Assembly: GCF_037102585.1 (NCBI RefSeq)
Contig: NW_027043829.1
Coordinates: 4,152,306 to 4,216,305 of the forward strand
DNA: 64,000 bases
DNA from: Saccharomycopsis crataegensis
Taxonomy: Eukaryota > Ascomycota > Saccharomycetes > Ascoideales > Saccharomycopsidaceae
Direction: 5' to 3'
Made by a program: the position numbers and the translations under genes. Below the pieces are notes generated by a model, which saw nothing but the letters and a program-made list of their open reading frames with translations, searched no databases and had not been told where the DNA came from. Below, one piece after another: positions 25,933-35,492 of the stretch (the first letter of the stretch is position 1; every line of letters starts with the position of its first letter).

Positions 25933-26545
25933 ATACCAAAAGTCCTTTGAGATTTCTACCAGTTTCGCCACTTGAAGTTTATTTGCTTAGTCACATTGAA
26001 AATGCCTTTGATGTTTAATTATATCAATCAATTAAGGGTTGCCTCTGAAATCAAATAAGTTCAAACCAAGTTTTTTTTTTGGTTTTTTTTTTTTTTTTTT
26101 TTGGTTGTTTGTTTGTTTTTTCACATTTGTTCTTGCTATCATGGGTACTATTTTATGGTAAAGATGTTTTTATTGACCATTCTAGTCTATTTGTTTTTTG
26201 TTTTTTGTTTTTTTTTGTATTTTTTTCGTTTTTTTTTTATTAAACAAAGAATACTATAACTATAAAGGGTTTTATTTTCTAGAGTTTGTGGAAGGAAGAG
26301 ATTAATTTTCATTTTATGACATTAATGAAAAGAATTAGAGGAAAAAAAAAAAGTTGTGTACTTTTTATAATATAGTTTTAAGTTTTTGAATTGATCAAAT
26401 ATCTTCGAAAGCGCTTCATCACTATGAATTATTGTAACATACCAAAAGTCCTATTTACCAAAAGTCTTTTATACAACTAGGTCTAAAAGACAAATATATT
26501 ACAAGCAATGCTTTGCAAAGTTACCACGATGGTGATATGTGCAAA
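25933..26545. other. intergenic, T-rich
   Basis: Between convergent PTC6 and the Tim17-like gene. It has long T and TTTTG tracts on the + strand (26071-26118 and 26186-26240). These may cause polymerase slippage and sequence errors. No gene seen. Confidence 0.5.
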
Positions 26546-27109
26546 TTATGTCAATTTCACATCTCTATTTAGCTTAGCAGTTCCCAACTGATCCAAATAC
26601 CAAACCTTTCCACCTCTGGTCCAAATATATAAATCTTGAGCCAAACCACTAATCATTCCAACAATCATACCCTTCTTAATAATTTGTTTAGTTTGGTAGC
26701 TACCAAAGTTTTTTAACTTAGCATATCCTAAGGCTGCTATTCCTGAGGTTGCAAGAGTATTAATAAAGTCAACCTTATCACGGGCTTCATCCAACATTGC
26801 CTCGAGAGTGAAATAACCGGTAACTGCAAGTGTCAATTTTGCAGAGAGTTTCGTCCCATTAACAATTCCATTCTTGATACAGACATAATTCTTCCTTTTG
26901 TGATAGAAATACCAACCACCCACTGTCTTAGGGAGTCTATGTGAGTTTTCTGCTAGGTAAACTAACGATTGGGATGTAAACCCTCGGTAAAATCCATCAA
27001 AAACACCAAATATTGAAGTCATGAATGCAATACCGGTCAACCTATACTCAGGGCGAATGCCAAAACGAGAGTTTGCATCCTCGGGTTCTGGAAGATGCTT
27101 TCTTGCCAT
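26546..27109 (-). CDS. small membrane protein, possible Tim17/TIMMDC1-like mitochondrial protein
   Basis: 187 residues. Hydrophobic Gly/Ala-rich segments (around 25-45, 85-100, 112-130, 143-160) are separated by basic loops. The pattern of an Arg/Lys-rich NG(I/V)xNG...KLxxKLTLA...TSGIAALGY...KKGMIVGMISGLAQD resembles the Tim17/22/23 superfamily, in particular the complex I assembly factor TIMMDC1 group. I do not recognise a named yeast orthologue. If right, it would act in the mitochondrial inner membrane, and its presence would fit a yeast that keeps respiratory complex I. It is divergent from COG4 over about 260 bp. Coding status is good; functional call is tentative. Confidence 0.55.
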   Translation of the reverse strand: MARKHLPEPEDANSRFGIRPEYRLTGIAFMTSIFGVFDGFYRGFTSQSLVYLAENSHRLPKTVGGWYFYHKRKNYVCIKNGIVNGTKLSAKLTLAVTGYFTLEAMLDEARDKVDFINTLATSGIAALGYAKLKNFGSYQTKQIIKKGMIVGMISGLAQDLYIWTRGGKVWYLDQLGTAKLNRDVKLT

Positions 27110-27370
27110 TATTGTATTAAAACTTATTTAACATCATCTCGATCATTTCTTGTCGATATGACATCTGAGCATTTCGCTGGGAAAAAATTCCTTTGGAAAT
27201 CAACTCCACATGGTTCACGCGCCTGTATGCGTAAACATACATACAAAAATCTGCAGATTTTCACCCACCCATGTGCGGTGTGAAAACCACCAGGCTGTTG
27301 TTAAAAGATGTATAAGCAAATACACCGCCAAAAAGAGTGTCATCATTTCACTTTATTAAACCTTGGAGCT

Positions 27371-29971
27371 ATGGCATCTTCATCAGAGACACTGGAGGCA
27401 TTGTCCGTGGATAAGTTGAGCTCCGATCTTCTTGAAGTTTCAAATCAGCTACAATCCATAACCAATGAGGCAGAATTATTGGAGCTTGTATCGCATCTAA
27501 CATCTCTTGATTTGTCCACAAATAATCATTTAGACAATTTAATCTACCATTCGCGCCTCTCGTATGAAAGAAACGCCGTCAATTTGGATTTGTCTCAGAC
27601 TGATCTCTTAACATCATTGTCATCATCATCGTCATTGATAAAGATTTTACTGGATAGTTCATACTTATCAAGAAAGTTAACCAGGAAAGTGAAATTATTA
27701 GATTATGAAAGAACCAGAGTGGCTAGAACTAAAGAGTATGTTCAGAATGTCATTGATTTAAAATCGAAAATCACATTGATCTATGAATCACTTCCTAGAA
27801 AAAATTGGGAAACCGTATCTAAATCAATATCATTCATATTGAATGAAATTCCTAGTGAGATTTTGAAGTCATCAAAATTTGCTGATATAATGATCCCAAC
27901 TTCGGAAATACCTGACCCTCCAGCAACATTACTTTCTCAATGGACCTTTGAGTTGAAACGGCATTATATTCAAGAATTTAAAAAAGCAGTGGCCGCAAAA
28001 GATATTGTTAATTTAACGAATTTTTTTTCTTATTTCCCAATGATTGGTGAACCAGCCACAGGTATCTCCTGTTATTCTGATTTCATCAATAATATCGTCG
28101 CTGGTCAAGCTAGACAACTCATGGTAGGGGCCCCTCGAGATAAATTGAATTTCTATAGTGCTGCAATAATGAAATTATTTGAGGTGGTTTCTAAAATTGT
28201 TAATCAACATTCCAGTGTTATCTTCAAATATTACGATTCTGATGCAATGGTTGCAATTTTGCAAAATATTCAAAGAGAGGTTGATTCACAGGCTGGATTA
28301 ATTGCTGATACTTTCTGGGATGCAAGAAATTTTGATAAAACGGTCCATGATATCAGCAGTTATTCCTTTCCTTACTTGATAGAGATTTCATCCTCAAAAG
28401 AAAGCGTGCTACTCAGATCATCTTCTACCCCAACGAATAATAGTAACTCTAATCTAGATGAAACTGGCCTTAATATATATGAGGATCCTATTGAACAGTT
28501 GATTTCGGTTGTGGATATTGGTGACTATATCAATGAAATATCTACATTATTGAACCGTTGGTCCTTATATTGCCGATTTATCGCTATAAAATATAGGCAA
28601 TACTCTTCAGAGAGTAAGAAAAGCGATGAGGAGCATTTGTCCTTAGTTCCTCCTTTGCTTGAAAGCACTTTCTTGTCTAAAGTGGAAACAAAACTCGTTC
28701 CATGTTTGGACAATTTGTCAAACTATTATTTGAAGAAGTCTATCGAGAAATCTTTCAAACTCGAGGAGCTTCCTGAAATTGCTTCACAAATGTCAGTTTT
28801 CTTGAAAGCAAGTGATGCTGGTAATTTGTCGTCTCTTGAAGATATTAAACCTGTTGAGTCGCCACCAGTCTCCTCGGTTGTTGAGGATATTATTATTATT
28901 TTGAATACTTTGCTTACTAACGCTTTAGAAACTGGCCAACCGGTTCATGCGAAGAATGTATTCACTAATGTGAAAAAGAACTTGAATAATCATTTCCTCA
29001 AAGTATTATTGAACAAACTTAACGCGTTCCAACCCCCTCTGGGTTCTAATTTATTGACTGCGATTGAATCGATAAAGAAATCAGAAGCCTCCAACCTTGC
29101 AGTTGATATGAATGACCCAAATAGAAATATTATAACTGGTAACTTAAGCAGTCTAAGAAATGATCTTAACTCAGCGAATGCTCAACAAAATGTTTTATCC
29201 AATATGTTGAAGCGAGGTGCAGATGCATTGAACTCCTTGAGCTTGAACGATGAAGTCAACATTGTGAATTTTATAATCTACATTAATTCTGTTGCAGTTT
29301 TCAAGGGTTACTTCAATAGAATTGTGACTAATTTGACTAATTATAATAATAATAAAGTCAACAAGAACTCAATAATGGAGAATAATTTCAAGTTTGGCAA
29401 AGATTTGGAGAAGTTAAAGGATTTGGTAGATGGGAATTTAGTGAGTTTTATCAATAAGACCTGCGATATTATCATCAAAGAATATTCTCAGGTGTTTTTC
29501 AATAAAGTTTTCAAAAATAGAATGAGAACAATAATTAATGAATTCTTTGCCGGTTCTAATAGCTACTTGATTGATAGTTCCAGCTCAGGCAACTCTGATG
29601 TAGAGATGAAAAAGTTTCTCAAGAATTGGTTGAGTTTGGTGAAACCGTATTACCGGATATTGTCTCCTGAAGTTTTTAATTCAGTTAATAAGCTAATCAT
29701 TTTATTGATTGTCGATATCATAGAAAAGAAAATATGGTTACTAAATAAAAAGATCAATTTGCTTGGCGCTCTTAAGTTGGAAAAGGATGTTAGTTTAATT
29801 ATTAATGAAGTTACTAAGGACAACTATTCTTTGAGAGAAAATTTCATTAGGATCACACAAATTATCATGATCATGGGCTTCGATGATGAAACTGAAGAGG
29901 AAGAAATGGATTGGATTTTGACTAGCAATGAAAAACACAAAGCTAGACATTTGAGAATTGATAAAAATTGA
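27371..29971 (+). CDS. COG4: conserved oligomeric Golgi complex subunit 4
   Basis: 866 residues from ATG 27371 (MASSSETLEAL), close to S. cerevisiae Cog4 (861). The frame has an earlier ATG at 27308, but the extra 21 residues (MYKQIHRQKECHHF...) look non-functional. N-terminal coiled-coil-like helices, with the family block QEFKKAVAAKDIVNLTNFFSYFPMIGEPATGISCYSDFINNIVAGQARQLM split over residues about 195-250. The conserved C-terminal half has the F...WLSLVKPYYRILS segment. Role: part of the lobe A tether (Cog1-4) for intra-Golgi retrograde vesicles, binding SNAREs and Sly1. One CTG codon lies at 29039-29041 in a poorly conserved PP-x-GSN loop, where Ser would fit. No introns seen. Confidence 0.88.
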   Translation: MASSSETLEALSVDKLSSDLLEVSNQLQSITNEAELLELVSHLTSLDLSTNNHLDNLIYHSRLSYERNAVNLDLSQTDLLTSLSSSSSLIKILLDSSYLSRKLTRKVKLLDYERTRVARTKEYVQNVIDLKSKITLIYESLPRKNWETVSKSISFILNEIPSEILKSSKFADIMIPTSEIPDPPATLLSQWTFELKRHYIQEFKKAVAAKDIVNLTNFFSYFPMIGEPATGISCYSDFINNIVAGQARQLMVGAPRDKLNFYSAAIMKLFEVVSKIVNQHSSVIFKYYDSDAMVAILQNIQREVDSQAGLIADTFWDARNFDKTVHDISSYSFPYLIEISSSKESVLLRSSSTPTNNSNSNLDETGLNIYEDPIEQLISVVDIGDYINEISTLLNRWSLYCRFIAIKYRQYSSESKKSDEEHLSLVPPLLESTFLSKVETKLVPCLDNLSNYYLKKSIEKSFKLEELPEIASQMSVFLKASDAGNLSSLEDIKPVESPPVSSVVEDIIIILNTLLTNALETGQPVHAKNVFTNVKKNLNNHFLKVLLNKLNAFQPPLGSNLLTAIESIKKSEASNLAVDMNDPNRNIITGNLSSLRNDLNSANAQQNVLSNMLKRGADALNSLSLNDEVNIVNFIIYINSVAVFKGYFNRIVTNLTNYNNNKVNKNSIMENNFKFGKDLEKLKDLVDGNLVSFINKTCDIIIKEYSQVFFNKVFKNRMRTIINEFFAGSNSYLIDSSSSGNSDVEMKKFLKNWLSLVKPYYRILSPEVFNSVNKLIILLIVDIIEKKIWLLNKKINLLGALKLEKDVSLIINEVTKDNYSLRENFIRITQIIMIMGFDDETEEEEMDWILTSNEKHKARHLRIDKN

Positions 29972-30615
29972 TAGGGTCATAGGTGATACTGATGACCATC
30001 AAAATAATTAAAAGTTTTTGAATTTTGCATTTTCAATTTTGTCTCCCAAATAGAATCTGTGATAATAATAATAATAATAATAATGAATATCATTTAACGA
30101 AAAATAATCCCTCTAAAAAAGATTTTATTAATATTCTTTTTTCGGTAAATTTGAGAGAATAATTTCCCGTGTATGGAGCTGAGAGCCTTAATAAATGTCA
30201 GTAACCAATATCGAGAATTAGATTATTATTATTTGGTTTCTTATAAACAACTCAAGATTATGTTATTTTATTATAGGCTAGCGTACATATCATAATGCTA
30301 AGTGGTTTTGATGAAAATAGAATGTTCCAAAAAAAAATTCCTAAACCTTCAGCAGCGTAATAATTGAAGAGAAGAATAAAACGACAAATGAATTAAAGGA
30401 CAAAGTAAAGTAAAGAAATGAATGAAAAAAAAAAAATGACAAAAAAAAAGAAATGAATGAAGAAGCACAGCATAAAATCTGGAAAAGGAGAACTAAACTT
30501 ATATGTGAGGAGTTGTATATCGTTCAAACGATGAGGCCATTTTCAGTCACATGGAAGAACAAAATGGCCATTCTTTCTAGTCAATATTATAATAGACTTA
30601 GTAAGGCATTCCTTT
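29972..30615. other. intergenic, convergent COG4 / PHO84
   Basis: AT-rich with an (ATA)n microsatellite (about 30062-30085) and A-rich runs (30425-30450). The + strand ORF 30453-30704 overlaps the PHO84 3' exon and is its shadow. Nothing else supported. Confidence 0.45.
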
Positions 30616-32433
30616 CTAATCAGATGCAGCGGATATGGAAGGGCCATGATATTGAACTTCACCATGAAGCTCCTCTGCCAATTGTTCAAGAGTTTTTCTT
30701 TTAGTTTCTGGAATCAAAGTAGATAACAATGTACCTGCCCCCATGAAAGCCCCGAATATCATCATGACTTGTGGCAAAAAGCAATTTTGATTATCTTTTG
30801 AACATCCGCGGTTGACTAAAGTCCCAATGGCACATTGTGCGACGATAGCACCAAGTTTTCCTGATGCTGCACTGATCCCATGTGCACTACTTCTATAAGC
30901 TGTTGGATAAATTTCTCCTGGAATGATGAAGGTAGTGGCGTTACTATTGATTTTGTTAGTATATATTTTTTCTTGTATAGGCCTTAGAGCTCAAAAAACC
31001 TGAACAGTGAGGAAAAACATCCAAAAAAAATAATATTCTTTGAGGTTGTTTTTAGTTTTGTCCGGGTGTTTTTATCCTAATAATATCGATACTCACGGTA
31101 AGTTTTGAAAAAATTGAGCAATGATGTATAAACCTAATAAACCACCCTCACTCAATTTATGATATGCACCACCAATGACGAACAACAAAATTGTTAACGC
31201 AGCAAAACCACAAACCTGCAAGGGTTTTCTACCTATTGGATCAATTGTGAATACGGAAAACCAATAACCCGGAATTGAACCCGCACAAACCATAATTAAG
31301 TTACCAGCAGCTGAGTTATAAAGCTTTTTGTAGACGTTTTCACTAGATGCAAAGCCGATAGCTTGTAAGATAGTTGCAGAATTCAAACCAATACCATAGT
31401 ATGCAACATCTAACATGAACCAACAACCTGCGGTCCCAAGTAAAATTTTACCATGCCTCCATTGACCAAAATGTCTGCAAAAATCTTTGAAAGAAGCAGA
31501 GGTCGAAGCAGCTTCTTCTTTTCCTTTCTTTGAATTGTTGATTTCGATAATAGTGCCATTTTGAGAAACCACTTCTTCGATGTCTCCCTTTTTTTCATCA
31601 CCGGTGAATTTACTAGTGTCAGCAGCACCTTTTTCAATATCGTTTTCGATATCCATGGTATATCTTGGGGACTCTGGAATTGTGAGTCTAAAATACAAGG
31701 CGCAACAAGCAGGCACACATCCAAATCCGATAACAATTCTCCACATCATATCACACGCTTTTATACAAGCTTCATCACAGTGGTCCTTATCGATTTCACT
31801 TCTAAATCCAGAAACGCAACAGAGTGCAACAAGACCTGCTAATAATTGACCCCAACCTTGGTTGGCAAATACGGCACCCATTATTGCACCTCTCCATTTA
31901 GTAGTTGAGAATTCAGAAGTGATGATTGAAGACAATGGATAGTCACCACCGATACCAATGCCCATAATGATTCTGCAGAACGTGAAGATGGCACTGAAGT
32001 TGATGGCTGGAGATTCGCCCAAGACACATTGAATTAAACATGCACTGATCATAATAATCAATTCTAAACCATAAACACCTTTTCTACCAAGGACATCACC
32101 CAAAATGCCAAAGGAAATTTGTCCAATAACAGTTCCGATTGAAGTTGAAACCTTCAATAATGTTTCAGTGGAAGCAGGAATCTTACCTCCCCAATAGGCA
32201 TGAGCTAACATGGTGACCCCCAAGTTGATTGCAAAAATATCGTAAGCATCACATAGAAAACCAACACCGGCAACAACGATAATTTTCACTTGTGCAAGAC
32301 CAAAGCCCTCATTATCCATTTTTTCTAATGCCAATCTTCTTCTTTCCATCGGATCTTCGATGTCAGCGAAGTCATTGATGTAATTGTGGAAAGCGGCATT
32401 TCCACCTTCAGTGAGGTTGTTTTTATCTGACAT
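30616..32433 (-). CDS. PHO84: high-affinity inorganic phosphate:H+ symporter PHO84 (two exons)
   Basis: Exon 1 is 31097-32433 and exon 2 is 30616-30943 (minus strand), joined as ...FFQNLP|NATTFIIPGEIYPTAYRS..., 554 residues against 587 in S. cerevisiae. MFS phosphate:H+ symporter family (12 membrane segments, large cytoplasmic loop in the middle). The signature GIGIGGDYPLSSIITSEF is present, as are GRKGVYGLELI and the C-terminal IPETKRKTLEQLAEE. It imports phosphate at the plasma membrane, in yeast induced by Pho4 on starvation. Unspliced translation would stop right after FFQNLP and lose the last membrane segments. I saw no clear CACGTG in its 5' flank. Confidence 0.93.
30944..31096 (-). other. 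intron of PHO84
   Basis: 153 nt on the minus strand. Donor GTGAGT (31091-31096), TACTAAC branch point 11 nt before an ATAG acceptor at 30944. Splicing joins CC|T into a proline codon and restores the conserved transporter frame. Confidence 0.9.
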
Positions 32434-33152
32434 AAGTATAGTAGTTGATATTTTTGAAAAGTGGAATTTTAATAATTTCTTTGATCACTCCTTGTATCAA
32501 TGGGAACTGGTTTATTTTATGGCTACAGAGATACATAACTTGAAGGTTTTCCATTTTTTAGAGCCAATGGAGACATATTATATACCACTGTTCATAATAT
32601 GAGCCCTATGGCTAAACTTTCTCCATTCCCATAGATGGCCTACAGCTTCAGTAAACCAACAAAAAACTCACACGAGCTATCCACAAATCGAGTAATAAAC
32701 ATGGGAAGCGTGGGATATAAATATCATTTGGGGGACGTCAAAGAAATCTGCAAATGCCGCATTGAAGTATGTGATGCCCTTTCAACATGCATGGTAACTG
32801 CACCATGAACAGCGTGATGGCAGATATAAGTATCTAATAATATTATGATAGCCAGGGCATCACCCAAAACAGTAGAACTGTCAGACGACCTCTATATGAG
32901 AATGCTGTTGGAGGGGAAACATAATTGTAATATGAGAGTTTGGAAATGTCACCGACTTAACATACAGATCACGGGCCCATAACCCAGAAGGCTAACAAAC
33001 ATCTAATAGTGAAAAAAACTATTTCATACCTCTATCAGATATATAGAGATAATAAGACTCACAAAAAAATTTCCAGTTCTTATACTATTGAACTTTTATA
33101 CTTACTTAATACTTCATTATCATTACATTACCATTTATGTGCCGATATTTAG
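32434..33152. other. PHO84 5' flank
   Basis: More than 700 bp of non-coding DNA upstream of PHO84. I found no perfect CACGTG; GCGTGGG-like sequence occurs near 32707. No gene recognised. Confidence 0.4.
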
Positions 33153-33317
33153 TTATACATCCAAGACAATCATGAGGCTGAAGTCATTAACACCTCCAAC
33201 CAAGCTATTGCTGAGCCAGATCCAATTGCAACTCACCATGAATCCAAAGATAGCATTGGGTTTGTCTCTGTCAAGGAGTTCAATGAGCTTCAAGATATGG
33301 TCTCCAGCTGGTCATGA
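33153..33317 (+). pseudogene. short open fragment of unknown gene
   Basis: A 54-codon open stretch ending in TGA, with no start codon and preceded by TAG. The translation (ending EFNELQDMVSSWS) has protein-like composition, richer in acidic residues than nearby intergenic DNA. It may be the 3' relic of a lost gene. Family not recognised; chance is possible. Confidence 0.25.
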
Positions 33318-33678
33318 TGAAATCTACTATGCCTACCCCTAGTGATCATTCATTAACCGAACCAATAGGAAAAGTCCCCAGTAGGTTTTAGTTCTTCTGA
33401 AAAAAAGTTTTTTTTTTTCTCTTCTTTTTTTTTTCCTTGTATTTCTTCATATCAAAAACTGTTGATTTAAACTTGAGAAAAGTCCCGTCTTTTTGGTACT
33501 TTACCCGTCTTCATCGCACCCACAAAATTGGTATATGAAAAATTTTATATTTTTTTTTTATTTTATATAAAATTTTTTTTTTTTTCTTTTGTGACTACTT
33601 ACCTCTTCTTTATTAAAATCTATAGAACGCTCTCATTTTTAGCAATAATCCAAAAATAAATAGCAAACTACTAACAAA
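33318..33678. promoter_or_regulatory. NSR1 promoter region
   Basis: Several poly(T) tracts (33408-33419, 33426-33434, 33551-33560, 33575-33586) upstream of the ATG, as expected for a highly expressed ribosome-biogenesis gene. I did not see unmistakable PAC or RRPE boxes. Confidence 0.4.
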
Positions 33679-35025
33679 ATGGCTAAGAAAGTATCATCTA
33701 AAGATTCTAAAGCTGTCAAGGCTAAGTCAGCTTCAAAAGCCTCGAAGTTAGCTAAGAAGGAAGAGGAAAGCAGCACTGCATCTAGCTCTGATGACTCTAG
33801 CTCTGATAGCTCAGACAGCAGCAGCGATTCTGACAGTGATTCTGACAGTGAATCTGAGGAAGAAAAGAAGGAAGAAAAGAAGGAAGAATCATCTGATAGC
33901 TCCGACTCTGATTCTAACTCCGACTCTGATTCTAACTCCGACTCTGATTCTGATAGTGAATCTGAGGAAGAAAAGAAGGAAGAAAAGAAGGAAGAAAAGA
34001 AGGAAGAATCCTCTGATAGCTCCGATTCTGATTCTGATTCTGATTCTGATTCTGATTCTGATTCTGATTCTGATTCTGATTCTGAAGAAAAGGAAGAAAA
34101 GAAGAAGGAATCTTCAGATTCCGACTCAGATTCTGATGATGAAGAAGAAAAGAAGAAGGAATCTTCCTCTGACTCCGACAGCGACAGTGATTCTGACAGT
34201 AGTTCTGACAGCTCTGATGAAGAAAAGGAAGATGAAAAATCTAAAAAACGTAAGGCTGAGGAAAGTGAAGAAGACTCAACCAAAAAGCAAAAGACTGAAG
34301 CCTCAGAACCAACTACTTTGTTTGTTGGTAGATTGTCATGGAATATTGATGATGCTTGGTTGAAGAGTGAATTCGAATCTATTGGTGGTGTTATTGCTGC
34401 TAGAGTCATTATGGAAAGAGATACCAACAAGTCCCGTGGTTACGGTTACGTTGACTTTGAAAGCAAGGAGTACGCTCAAAAAGCCATGGATACTTTCCAA
34501 GGTAAGGAAATTGATGGCAGACCAATAAATTTGGATTTCTCTACCTCAAAACCATCTAGTGCCCCAAGAGTCAACGACAGAGCTAAGAAATTTGGTGATG
34601 TCAAGAGTGAGCCATCTGACACTTTGTTCGTTGGTAACTTGTCTTTCAAGACCACAAAGGAAAGTTTGATTGAATCTTTTGGTGAATATGGTACCGTCAT
34701 TAGCGCTAGAATCCCAACCAACCCAGAAACCGAACAACCAAAGGGTTTCGGTTATGTTCAATTTGGCAGTATTGATGAAGCTAAGTCTGCTTTGGAAACT
34801 TTGAATGGTGAATATCTTGATGGTAGACCAGTTAGATTGGATTACTCTGCCCCAAGACCTCCAAGAACTGGTGGATTCGGTGGTGACAGAGGCGGAAGAG
34901 GTGGTAGAGGCGGCTTCGGTGGTAGAGGTGGTAGAGGTGGTAGAGAAAGATCAACTGGTGCTAACAGCATGCCATTGAAGAAGAGATCATCTGAGTTCAC
35001 TGGTACTAAAAAGACTTTCGATTAG
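33679..35025 (+). CDS. NSR1: nucleolin-like nucleolar protein NSR1
   Basis: 448 residues (S. cerevisiae Nsr1: 414). Lys/Ser N-terminus, then acidic Ser-Asp/Glu tracts interrupted by EEEKKEEKKEE blocks (about 35-205), RRM1 (about 212-285; RNP2 LFVGRLS, RNP1 RGYGYVDF), RRM2 (about 314-388; LFVGNLS, KGFGYVQF), and a C-terminal RGG/GGF domain (about 395-430). Role: pre-rRNA processing and 40S biogenesis in the nucleolus. The acidic tract is made of tandem GATTCT/GACTCC-type repeats (33820-34220), so length variation is likely. The long open frames antisense and in +2 over this tract are artefacts of the repeat. Confidence 0.95.
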   Translation: MAKKVSSKDSKAVKAKSASKASKLAKKEEESSTASSSDDSSSDSSDSSSDSDSDSDSESEEEKKEEKKEESSDSSDSDSNSDSDSNSDSDSDSESEEEKKEEKKEEKKEESSDSSDSDSDSDSDSDSDSDSDSDSEEKEEKKKESSDSDSDSDDEEEKKKESSSDSDSDSDSDSSSDSSDEEKEDEKSKKRKAEESEEDSTKKQKTEASEPTTLFVGRLSWNIDDAWLKSEFESIGGVIAARVIMERDTNKSRGYGYVDFESKEYAQKAMDTFQGKEIDGRPINLDFSTSKPSSAPRVNDRAKKFGDVKSEPSDTLFVGNLSFKTTKESLIESFGEYGTVISARIPTNPETEQPKGFGYVQFGSIDEAKSALETLNGEYLDGRPVRLDYSAPRPPRTGGFGGDRGGRGGRGGFGGRGGRGGRERSTGANSMPLKKRSSEFTGTKKTFD

Positions 35026-35492
35026 GGGTTAGCTTAAAATCCTTCCATTTTTTTTTGATTCATTGGGTCTGTTCAACTTTTTTTTCTCTCTCTGTTTCTT
35101 TCTTCATTTTTTTTTCTCTCCTGTCTTTCTATAATTGTATTGTTAATAATATTTTGTAATTCAATGAAATGTTCCAAAAAATATGTGTTATTTTCCCGAG
35201 AAATTGATGTATTTTTTCCAAAAATTTCTATCTTTATTGAAACTGGAAACTTGCTTTCTAACAACATCCTATAATATATTTATGTTGTTTTCACAGTACA
35301 AAGTTGTTGAACTGTTGTTCGCTATATTATAACCAGTACATTGGTACCGCATATGCAAGTGCGTCTAACAATTCAGGAAAATTTTTTTTCGTAGAAGGCA
35401 TCTTTTTTTTCTGCATTGATTGATTTATTTATTTATATGTCCATGTTTTTCACTTTATTTGGCGTTCCATATCTCCAAAAGATCTGAGGATA
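35026..35492. other. intergenic, NSR1 to RPC82
   Basis: T-rich NSR1 3' flank, then about 200 bp of RPC82 5' flank. Nothing else recognised. Confidence 0.4.

Noticed and set aside
31269-31285. tRNA B-box-like GGTTCAATTCC on the minus strand
   Set aside because: It lies inside PHO84 coding sequence (Gly-Ser-Ile-Pro codons) with no A box or cloverleaf around it.
33639-34430. 263-codon minus-strand ORF and 190-codon + strand ORF over NSR1
   Set aside because: Both are frame artefacts of the GATTCT-type repeat encoding the Ser/Asp tract.
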